Assembly (NCBI GenBank): GCA_002633025.1
Contig: NMRB01000149.1
Span: 140,515 to 204,514 of the forward strand
Reading direction: 5' to 3'
DNA length: 64,000 nt
Source: Notospermus geniculatus
Taxonomy: Eukaryota > Nemertea > Pilidiophora > Heteronemertea > Lineidae
The number at the start of each line of letters is the position of its first letter. Positions within the stretch are counted from its first letter, which is position 1. The notes beneath the pieces are model-generated. The model was not told the DNA's origin, made no database searches, and saw only the letters and a list, made by a program, of their open reading frames with translations. The position numbers were made by a program, and so were the translations under genes. Of this stretch, positions 39,001 through 51,000 are shown piece after piece.

Positions 39001-42000
39001 AATCATGGCTGCTTTGTTAGGTTCATGATGCACCGACTCCGGTTCATTGATGACAATGTGAAAGGTCTAAAAATAGCCGCTAGCTGCCATATTGCGGCAT
39101 GTTAAGCATGCAATAACACACATTTTTGTTTGTGTCCAGATTCACGGGAGGATCTTGATTCAGGTGTGGCGGTAGTTTTTGTTGTATGTGAATTTGTTTA
39201 TTCTGACTGACAATACACCCTTAAAAAGGGATCATTTCTTCCTTGAGCCCTGTCAGGTGAGATGGAACCTATCGTGGATGACATTAGTGTTCTTGATGAT
39301 GTGAATTATATTTGATTGGATTCAGAATCACCTCTGTTGATGGATATATTCCCTATTTGGAGGTGATACGGAAAAGAACATCAGCACCAATAACAGCCTC
39401 AGTGGTCATTTCAATGTTTGTTAAGATTTGACCCCCTTTGTGAAATGGGACCTCCATGTCCCGGTACTTGAAGAACAAATTGCTGGATCAATAGGGGTGA
39501 AGGAGGCAATTGGACTATGATTTCGTTTTGACCATCGGTTCATTCAATATCCTTCTCAATTACACCATAAAACCCTCATCTTGCTGTTTGAAAATTGTCC
39601 TATCGAAGTTGGATCACTTTATCCTTCTGTTATGTAACAATCTGATAACTGTTTTATGACTGTACTAACGATATGTACTCATAGTTACTCATAGTTACGT
39701 GTGGTTAAAAGCGTACTCTTGGATGTGTCCATGAATTAAGAGTGGCAATCTGGGGATATAGGCTACATGACTGCTGTAGTGTCTGAACATCTGCCCTTTG
39801 GACGGTAGGCCTACCATTGTCTTCTGTGTTTGCTGAACAGTTGTGGTTTCCCGGATAGGGTGATTATCTGTTTTGCAGTTTTGTATTGCCTGCAATACTA
39901 GTCTGTATCATGCATACAATTTGTGCAGTATTTCAACATCTCCTCTCAATTTTACAGCCCGAAGTCTCAGCGACCAAGTCTGAAGTTAGCCATGCACCAC
40001 CGCCAGAGAGAACTGTCTCAACCCCCTCCCTACCTGCCTCAACGAACCTAGCTCAGTCCTCCAGCAAGCCTTTCTCAGCAATGAACGGCAGCATTTCGAG
40101 TTTGGACGGCAGACTGAGTCCTACCCTTCACCTACCCAAGACACAGACACCAGCAATAACACTGCTGCAGAAATATAGAGGTGAGATTCGGGGCCGATCA
40201 AGAAACCATCACCATCATCAACGATGTGGTCAAATGTGCCATTGAGTTTTGTTTTTGGAGCTCTGGACATCAAGCTGCCGTGGATGGATAATTAGCATAA
40301 TGAGTTAAAGTATAAACGGTCTGTTAGCATACTTGGATAGCCATAATTGATTTCACGGTATTGATCTAAGCTGCATGGTTCTTAGTTGACAGACATCCAT
40401 TAGCAACACCCAGACTATTTTGATTAATGATAATCTGACACGAGCCGTGTTCAATACATACATATTGGCTGGGAAGCTCAATGATGAAAACTGTAGTGAA
40501 CTGTGACCACATGGTGGTGAAGATGTTGACCATATGTTGATGTTGATGTGGGTAATGTTGACCACATGGTGATGGTGATGTTGACTACATGTTGATGTAA
40601 TGTTGACTGCATGTTGATGATGGTGATGTTGACCACATGTTGATGGTAATGTTGACCACATGTTGATGGTAATGTTGACCACATGTTGATGGTAATGTTG
40701 ACCACATGTTGATGGTAATGTTGACCACATGGCGATGACGGCGATGTTGACCACATTTTGATGATGATGTTGACCACTTGTAGACGATGGCAAAGTTGAT
40801 GACATGTTTTTGATGATGGTGATGCTGACCACATGTTGATGATGGTTTTGGTGATGCTGACCACATGTTGATGATGGTTTTGGTGATGCTGATGAAATGT
40901 TGATAGTGGTTTTGGTGATGTTAATGGCGATCTGTAACCTGGTGTTGCTTATGGTGAAGATCACTAGAAACTGTTGATAGCGTCCCATATGGTCCATCCT
41001 GAGACTTGGGGTCAGTCTATTGGATGGAAGCAAAACAAAGGACAACGTAACCCCAAAAAGTGACAAATTCATTTTGAATAAGGTCAAAGTTCAGTGCATT
41101 GGAACGCAAATGTATTCAAATATGGGGCCAATTTTTGAAATCGGTTGTTAGATCATCTTTTTTCTTAGTGATTGCCAATGAGAAATCATTATGATAGTTC
41201 AGGTTTCTATGAAAATAATGTTTGTTGTGTTAACATTTCCTCGTGTTTCATACTGAGTCATTCATCTTGTGTTTCTTTCGTGTCAGTACATTTCATTTGA
41301 CAGGCTATCAATTTTGTTCTGTTGTTATTTTGTCGCTTAGCATTCATGCATGATTGCATGCCTTTTCCAATCTATTTGTTATGTTAATCATCTGTTAACA
41401 TTTCGCTACATCTACCTATTGGGTAACATTGAGAAAATCGTACAGCAAAATATATTGTATTTTGTGAGTGAAGGTGGCCGATGTTGGTCATAGCTATGGG
41501 TACAAACCTGCTATGACTACAAAAAGTTTTGAACTTCAACTACCTCACTGCTTTTTTCAACTCCTTCGTTGATTCTTTGATTTTGAATTCAACACAAGTT
41601 GTGTTTTTGACTTGAAATCTTCTTTCATTTGATTTGTTGGGTAAAATCTTATGATTTCAAGGTCCTTGCTGTCTCCATGTTTATAAACAATGATGGAGAT
41701 AAATGGCAAGACTTTTACCCAAACTGTCCAATAACAAATTGAAAGTCAGACTTCTCCAGTCTTCATATCTTCTGTCTACCATTCAAGAACTTCCACCTTC
41801 CAACTTCATAGTTCATCTTTCTTCACCCTTTCTGCATGGAACATCTTTCCTACTCCCAAGTGTGTTTTTCAGATGACGAAGCCAGCACTAAGCCACCCCC
41901 AGATTCGCACCCTAGCAGCTCTGGTAAGACGTGTGATGGGCTACGCTTGCTGAGGAGATTGGATATTAACTCTGTTGGCTGAATTCTCTAAGCATTTTCT

Positions 42001-45000
42001 AGTACTCATCCATTGACTGTACATGTTCAGGGCGTGATTGACTCCCTAGCTTGAAGTCTCAAAGACCTGAATGAGTATAGTCAATGCAGGAAAGATGGAG
42101 AATTCAGCTTGTAGATTTGCTTGAGAATAACACCAGGTGTCTTGATTGCCTCCCCAACAGCCTCATATGCATTGCTTGCTCTGATATAGTCGCCTAATAC
42201 TGTATCCCGTAAACTACTAGGCCCGTATGCATAATGGTGGAATAAGCTTATTCCAGGTATAGCTTAACGTTGTAACGCAAAGTTATACCTGGAAAAAGCG
42301 TATTCCACCTTTATGCATGCGGGCCTTAAAGACTTACATCACAGGTTTTGTGACATCCAGCCTCTTATAATTCCCTTCGATTCTGGAAGTTAACAAATTA
42401 TGGTTTGGTAGTGTCAGGACCTCAACGGAGCAGATACCACATTGAAAGCAAGATGTTGTCATTGTGATGCACAATGATAGCTGCATCTTCCATTCAATGG
42501 AGTCATTTGTGGCATCGGTTGAGAATGCCCTAACTAATATTCCACTGACCCTGCTTGGCCGACAGCTAACATTGACAACGATACCAAAAGTTTGGTTGTA
42601 GAGAGGTAGAACAGTAGTAAAGTTTAAAACCACTCCACACCTTGCTTGCCTTCAGCTAACATTGACAAATTATTAAAGTACCCGTACTAGATACCTAGGT
42701 GATAGGGTAATTGTTTACAGAGAGAGAATGGTATTAAAGGTCCTTTAACCACCCAACACCTTGCCCCGGCACCTTGCTCAGCTTGCTATAGAGCTAACAT
42801 TTGAATCTAATCCTGTGTATATGTGACCCGCCCCAGCAAAAGCAGGCACTTGTTGAAGTGATCATCATTGGTCATCAGTTTACTCAACTACAGTCTACTC
42901 TCGTTATACCGCCCATCGTTATAACGCCAAACTCGCTTAACGCCAGCCCAATCCTCTGAACGAAAATCCCTAATGCATTTTTCCATTAGCTTCCGCCATA
43001 CTCGCTTACCGCCATCCGCCAGGTGTATTTTCTGTACCAATAACATTAAACCAATGCATTTTCCGTTCGATATACCGCCAGCACAAATCGCCAACGTATG
43101 AATCAAAAGTAAACATGCTCAAAATAAAAGTAATCGGGGTGCTTCTTGGTTCACTTAGTTCATGGCGCCATCCCCAATTGTCAGATTGTTGTTTTGTTTA
43201 CTACACACCGACTTCCCGCGTGTGTCTCCTGGTCATTTTGGTTCCTGAAGTCGCCGCTAGGGCTTGTGTACACAGATGTACACAGATCATTATAACGCCA
43301 TTTTCGCTATATCGCCAACGGGACCTTTGTCCCGAAGCTGGCGGTATAACGAGAGTAGACTGTANAGACATCCATTAGCAACACCCAGACTATTTTGATT
43401 AATGATAATCTGACACGAGCCGTGTTCAATACATATTGGCTGGGAAGCTCAATGATGAAAAACTGTAGTGAACTGTGACCACATGGTGGTGATGATGTTG
43501 ACCATATGTTGATGTTGATGTGGGTAATGTTGACCACATGCTGATGGTAATGTTGACCACATGTTGATGGTAATGTTGACCACATGGTGATGACGGCGAT
43601 GTTGACCACATTTTGATGATGATGTTGACCACTTGTAGACGATGGCAAAGTTGATGACATGTTTTTGATGATGGTGATGCTGACCACATGTTGATGATGG
43701 TTTTGGTGATGCTGACCACATGTTGATGATGGTTTTGGTGATGCTGATGACATGTTGATAGTGGTTTTGGTGATGTTAATGGCGAACTGTATAACCTGGT
43801 GTTGCTTATGGTGAAGATCACTAGAAACAGTTGATAGCGTCCCATATGGTCCATCCTGAGACTTGGGATCAGTCTATTGGATGGAAGCAAAACAAAGGAC
43901 AATGTAACCCCAAAAAGTGACAAATTTATTTTGAATAAGGTCAAAGTTCAGTGCATTGGAACGCAAATGTATTCAAATATGGGGCCAACTTTTGAAATGG
44001 GTTGTTAGATCATCTTTTTTCTTAGTGATTGCCAATGAGAAATCATTATGATAGCTCAGGTTTCTATGAAAATAATGTTTGTTGTGTTAACATTTCCTCG
44101 TGTTTCATACTGAGTCATTCATCTTGTGTTTCTTTCATGTCAGTACATTTCATTTGACGGGCTATTGATTTTGTTCTGTTGTTATTTTGTCGCTTAGCAT
44201 TCATGCATGATTGCATGCCTTTTCCAATCTATTTGTTATGTTAATCATCTGTTAACATTTCTCGACATCTACCGATTGGGTAACATTGAGAACATCGTAC
44301 AGCAAAATGCGTTGGCCCGTATTATTAAAAAAGGGTGTTTAAGACCTAGATACATGTAACTTCATCAAATGCATGGTGGAAGTATGTGCATTTAGTGAAG
44401 TTACACGTGTCTAAGTCTTAATCGCACAATGATCACCCATTTTGAATACGGCCCATTGTATTTTGTGAATGAAGGTGGTAGATGTTGGTCATAGCTATAG
44501 GTAGAAACCTGTAATATTGCTTTGACAACAGAGAGTCAAACTTTTGAACTTTGACTCTCTCATTGTTTTTTTCAACTCCTTCGTTGATTCTCTTGATTTT
44601 GAATTCAACACAAGTTGTGTTATTGACTTGAAATCTTCTTTCATTTGATTTGTTGGGTAAAATCTTATGATTTCAAGGTCCTGTCTCCATGTTTATAAAG
44701 AATGATGGAGATAAATGGCAAGATTTTTGCCCAAACTGTCCAATAACAAATTGGAAGTCAGACTTCTCCAGTCTTCATTCAAGAACTTCCATTTTCCAAG
44801 TTCATAGTATGTTCATCTTTCTTCACCCTTTCTGCATGGAACGTCTTTCCTACTCCCAAGTGTGTTTTTCAGATGACGAAGCCAGCACTAAGCCACCCCC
44901 AGATTCGCACCCTAGCAGCTCTGGTAAGACGTGTGATGGGCTACGCTTGCTGAGGAGATTGGATATTAACTCTGTTGGCTGAATTCTCTAAGCATTTTCC

Positions 45001-48000
45001 TGTACTCATCCATTGACTGTACATGTTCAGGGCATGACTGACTCCCGTAGCTTGAAGTCTCAAAGACCTGAATCAATGAGTATAGTCAATGCAGGAAAGA
45101 TGGAGAATTCAGCTTGTAGATTTGCTTGAGAATAACACCAGGTGTCTTGATTGCCTCCCCAACAGCCTCATATGCATTGCTTGCTCTGATGTAGTCGCCT
45201 AATACTGTATCCCGTATACTACTAGGCCCGTATGCATAATGGTGGAATAAGCTTATTCCAGGTAGCCTATAGCTTAACGTTGTAACGTGAAGTTATACCT
45301 GGAAAAAGCTTATTCCACCTTTATGCATACGAGCCTTAAAGACTTACATAACATGTTTTGTGACATCCAGCCTCTTATAATTCCCTTCGATTCTGGAACT
45401 TAACAAATTATGGTTTGGTAGTGTCAGGACCTCAATGGAGCAGATATCACATTGAAAGCAAGATGTTGTCATTGATGCACAATGATAGCTGCATCTTCCA
45501 TTCAATGGAGTCATTTGTGGCATCGGTTGCGAATGCGTTAACTAATATTCCACTGACCCTGCTTGGCCGACAGCTAACATTGACAACGATACCAAAAGTT
45601 TGGTTGGTTATTTAGAGAGATTGAATGGTAGTAAAGTCTAAAACCACTCCACACCTTGCTTGCCTTCAGCTAACATTGACAAATTATTAAAGTACCCGTA
45701 CTAGATACCTAGGTGATAGGGTAATTGTTTACAGAGAGAGAATGGTATTAAAGGTCCTTTAACCACCCAATACCTCGCTCAGCTTGCTATAGAGCTAACA
45801 TTTGAATCTAATCCTGTGTATATGTGACCCGCCCCAGCAAAAGCTGGCGCTTGTTGAAGTGATCCTCATTGGTCATCAGTTTGCTCAACTATTATCACTG
45901 CTGTCCACTGCTATTGTCAGCCTTCATTTCAGCTATTGGCCGTTAACCCTTCCCTCGATCATGACAAATGCCTACTTTTGCTGGAGCCTGTCACATTATG
46001 AACTTGTGATGTCATGATGTGAGTGTTCAGTGATGATGTATTAGTGTCCAAGTCCATTAAGTTTAACTGTCTCTGTGAGCATAAATGTCAGATTCTTTCA
46101 GTGAGGCTACCCATATCGACGACCTGGAATGACAACGCCATTAGATATTCAGAGATTCGCAAGATTCTTCTGTAAACTTGGATTCAGTAACAGATTTGGG
46201 ATTTTAATTTTGCTTGACTTGGACTTTTTCAGAGGGACAAATTCCAAAAGGTGCCATTTACGTTGGAAGCAAAGATACTGTTGACGGTGATGTGAAGCAT
46301 ACAGATACGTATTACATCTTGCCGTCGGGCGAGAAACAGGTCACGAGCACCACGACGGAGAAAAAGGCACCGAAATACGAAGGCATTGGACCGACAAATG
46401 AATCTGGCATACCCACTGCTGTTAGATCGGTGAGTAACTTCTTCCTTGATTCAACCATTTTAGTTGGCGTATGATCCAGGGCAACAAATATAGGTCCTTG
46501 CTCACCAGTGAGACACAAACTAAGCACATCAGGTGAGGAGTGCATCAGTCTGACAGTGGGAACCTGTAACGTGATAGGTGGCGCTGTGAGCATAATGCCC
46601 GGTTGTTCAGCCTTGGCTTAAGCCAGAGTTGGGTCGATCCCGACATAAGCGTGGCTTAAGCAAGACTTATATTTCACAGCGCGTTGCGCAGGTTGGGCTT
46701 CAAACACAAGCCAAGCTTTAGCCTTTCTTATAATAAACCTGGCATTGGGGTGGTTATAAGCGCGACTTACAATGGTAGGCCTATTCACTGTACGCCCTGA
46801 CTTTGTAGATGGCAGAAGCATTGGTTCAGCTCACGTAACCCACACCTGAGCAACCGGGCAGACATCATCGAGCAAATTGTATAGGAAAGCATTGGGAAGG
46901 AGGGTAATAAGCCAGGCTTCGGTAATCCCGAGTTTAATTCAGGCTGTGCAATAAACTCGGAATTGATTAAGCTGTTCTTATGACCAGACATAAGCGCGGC
47001 TTACGTGAACTCGAGTTTGAGGTATAAGCCAGGCTCAGGTGAGCCTAGGCTGAACAACCGGGCATAAGACCCATAAGACGTTAAAACTGTTGCAAAACAA
47101 AACAAAGCAGCAACATCATGTCAGGACATCTTTCATGCTGTGCAGCAGGGTGAGAACTGGGTGTGCTTATGAGCTGCCACATGGAATATTTCTGCAGTTC
47201 CTCATTCGTACATGTTTCGGGGGAAGGAATCTGGGCTTCTTACATGGCATCACCTACTAGATACATTTGAAAGTGTCCTTTCTCATATTTCATCTTATAT
47301 CTTCTCTTTCAGACAATTGATGAGAAGAGTCAGCATGACTGGTATAAAACATTTTACAAGACACTCCACAAGACAGAGAAGCCACGACGTAAGTATCACT
47401 GGTTGCAGGATTTCAGAGAACCCTATTTTCATCTTCGATAGTTTTGTTTCCTCTGACGGTTATGGTTATGGTCTTGCATATCATGCATGAAGGACTGTTT
47501 AGTTGATGTTAGTATGCTCCTGTTCTCTGTTTCAGCGGGAGATTTATTTCGCAATGAGGGTGTTTTCATTGACTCAGAAAAAGGTGGTGTTTTAGTAGAA
47601 TTTGCATGCTTCTTGCATTGCATGTCAGTTTGCTGGGTGAATAATGCCATCTTTTGGTGACAAATGAAACTGAGGAAATTGGGCAACTGATGTTGATAAT
47701 ACCAACCATCTTCTTCAAGGTGACCTTGACATTATTATTGAGGTTGCTGGGTAGAGTTTATGCCTTGAAGTCGTGACTTACATCTCTCCTTGATAAATTT
47801 GCATGTCTTTATCTTGTTTGTTCCCCTTGAAAAAAGTCCTCATAGGTTTTGTAGAAAAACTTTGTCTGTAAGACTTCTGTACTGCCTTGAGTTCCTGCAC
47901 TTGAACTATTTTGAGTCTCCATGAGTGTTGTGACATGAATTTCTGACTGGTCATGTATCTCCCTTTTCAGAAGAAAACACCTATCACCCCACGTATACCT

Positions 48001-51000
48001 TCCCTGAAGACGAACCTGCACCTAAGAAGGAAGATGGTAAGAAAGGGACTATTAAATGGCCCCCTTGCGAAAAATACCATAAACAAGAAAATGAATATGA
48101 TTGAAAAAAATGTACATAGCTATAGTACATTATACAAGTCAAGTTGTTGGTCCGAAATTTTCTGTGTTTCACCATGATAAGTAACAACAGATGATGGGCC
48201 TATTGCTAGCAGTGAAAGGGGACACTTTTCTTCATCAAAGAGGATGGGCCGAGATGATTGCTGAGTAGAACAATCTTTGGGTTGTGATACAGAACATACA
48301 TTCCTACTATCAGTCCAAGTGTGCTAGAGTTTACCAGTATTCATGAGTCTATGATTTGTCGACAGTACATCCGATGTTCCCCTGGCTTGACAGCCTGATG
48401 GGTATCCTATGTGTATATATGTTCAGCATGGACAGAGAGTAGTCTGAGGAAAGAACTCCAGTATGATCCTTATATGATCGTAACTTAAGGCGGTGATCCA
48501 GGATTTTGGAATTTTCGCCATCCGTGCTGTGTATACAAATCTTGACCCTTGATAATATTGCAGTAGTAGCATACTGTAAACCGTGCAATTTTCGCGGGGC
48601 TAAATGTTTGCAAATTTTGGGGTCTACGAATTTACGAAGAATAATTTTTCGCGATTGGAACCCTTCAGCTTCATAAAACCTCAAGAACCAATGATTTTTG
48701 CACGATTTATGTTCGCGTTTTGACCCTCGAGCGTGAAAATCGCGAAAATAAAACGCACGCGAAAATTTCACGGTTTACAGTATATACATTGTACATCACA
48801 CTGCAAGATGTTTTGGGTACAATTTTCTGTGGTTTGTAAGGGAGTTCATTCCTCTCATTTAACGTTTAGTTAGAAGGTTTAAAAGGCTTTTCATAGATGC
48901 AGCCATAAGCCATAACTAGGCAGCAAACAAATGATTCTTCGTAGTGATGGGAAGAGACACCTTATGAATGGCATGGTGTCTTCTCTTCCCAAGAGCCGAT
49001 TGTCTTTGCAACCAACATCCCTTTCATTGCTTCTAGATTCTGCAATCAATGTTCAGTGTGCACCCATGAGATGTTTTTTTCTTGCACCTGTCTTTGTGTT
49101 CTGCATTTTGTTTGTTTGTTCATTCATGTCTCTTTGAGCCCATAAACATCCTTACTGCTTCTTAGATGATGCTTTTCTTGTTCAACTCTTCTGATATTTT
49201 GAAAACTTGAAGCTAACAAGCTCTTTCTGTCATCTTGTGAAAATCATATAAAGAAACCTGATTGTGGGTCGAAAATGGTGAGACAAACTCTGGTCTCCAC
49301 GGTTACTTGTCTCTTTCATTTGCTGCATGCTGATATGTCCATGTTTCTTTGCTCCTCTTCTGTTGTCTCTACATTGGCAAACATCCTGTGCATGCTCTTG
49401 CATGTCTGTGCTGTGCGTCCTATTGTATCGTAAAGAGAAAGTCTGTGTTCAATACTGAGCGTTCTCATTGAGACACTCCTGTAAAGTTTCCGGTAAAGCT
49501 TTGAACTGTGCCGAGCTGTCTCTTGCTTCCTAAGCTGTGTCAAGCACCCTGTTCCGCAACTTCTGACGTCACCCCCTACACTTTCATGTGTATAAACCTC
49601 TTCAGACTCTATCAGCTTGTCTGCTTTTAGTTGGTTAAATGTTTTCATCTCACAAAAGACATAGAACTTATTCTTATTTCCTATTCATTTGATTTTCAGA
49701 AGAAAATCCCTATGTCCCAAGTTTTGCTAAACTACCCCAGAACTCGAAAGGTACCTTTATACTTCTCCCTGATTGTATACTGGTAGACTAGATTGAGTCT
49801 TCATGTGTCCCACTGTGGGGTATTCGCTTCTATAGTTTAGAGATGAGCAATGTTGTCATGTTGCTTAATACTGTACACTGTAACTCACTGACCACATGAG
49901 TTGACCCAATCTCTGAATGAGTTTATCTTTGTTGTGTCCTTACTGTTGAAAGTCGCTGTTGTTTGGATAATACACTTCAATTGGTTTAATTGATTTTACT
50001 TCTGAAAATTTGACTGCTAATACAGTAATCTCAATCTTTGACATTCATTGGTGGTTGTAGTCGAACACAATTCTGTGATTCAATCAATCAGAGTTGAGGC
50101 TTGATAATGTTGTTTGCCTGAACCAATGAGAACACAAGCTTCATGAATGCTATTGTAGCTGAGCCAGTGAGGTGACAGGCCTCATAATCAAGCATGACAG
50201 GTCATGATAATGGGGAGAACCTACTGATAAAGTTCTTTTCACACTGGAAAACTTCTTTTTTGTGGGGTATATCTGATGTCCCAATCCCATGGCCACATTA
50301 TAGTTGCCAAAGACCTCACCTTTATTACCTCCTGCATGCTTTCCTTTAGTTTCGTTGCATTAAAAGTTTAGTTTGACCCATTGCACAAACCCTCCAGCCC
50401 ACAACTTAATGTGCCTTGATTTACCATAAGCAGTTGTTGTTCAAGCACTGTAACTGGGTTGAGGGGGACTGTTGATGTTAAAATGAGTACTGGTACTGTC
50501 TTCAAGCTCTCTGTTGAGGACTACTGGTACTGATATCGTGGTTCTTGTATAGATGATATGCAATGTACACTGATGCTGCATGCACATGTCTTCCATCACA
50601 CGGCATCCTCCTTTGGACAGTTACACAAACTAGCCCCTGGGAAAGGCGTACACCATAGAGGCAGGGGTTACTAAAAAGTAAGTTCATAAAATGGAGGCGT
50701 GCCAAAAACTGACTGTTAGTTTCATGCCCTAGGATGGTTAATCAAATCACGGATTACCTCCTTGTGCATAGAGCGAGCCCTAAGTTCAAGTCCATAGCAT
50801 CACGATATCCCTTTGCCTCAGCATTCATTCTAGCAGAGTTCTAAACGTTGCTTTCTCTTGCAGCTGACACTCTAGAGCGAGACCGTATGAAAAGTTATAC
50901 ACATGAATCATATGGTTCTAAAGGAAGGTTAGTAAAGACTTGTCTCTTTGGTGAAGCTAATTTGGTTGAAGGCACACTCAATGTATCTTCAAAACTAATT

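Larger units (their letters stand above)
40391..42890. repeat. 2.5-kb near-identical duplication, copy 1
   Basis: Matches 43366-45891 almost base for base, including minisatellite, the 51-nt exon and an intronic fold-back. It differs by small indels, a longer minisatellite and absence of the 44313 element. It ends at the TA where the pogo-like MITE is inserted. Confidence 0.9.
43366..45891. repeat. 2.5-kb near-identical duplication, copy 2, beginning at an N
   Basis: Starts on the base after the N at 43365. Aligns to 40391-42890; carries an extra fold-back at 44313 and lacks the pogo-like MITE. The continuing right flank reaches the SoHo exon. Confidence 0.9.

Noticed and set aside
39140-39163. 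Mini-exon after GTGTCCAG reading DSREDLDS
   Set aside because: Protein-like only in phase 1, but the flanking exons need phase 0.
40353-41087. Minus-strand ORF of 244 codons rich in His, Gln, Ser and Thr (and its twin at 43307-43944)
   Set aside because: It lies on a 21-24-bp minisatellite that keeps three frames open at once; no flanking gene structure.
49316-49648. 110-codon minus-strand ORF of mixed composition in a SORBS intron
   Set aside because: Looks protein-like but has no splice context, promoter or family match; left as undecided.
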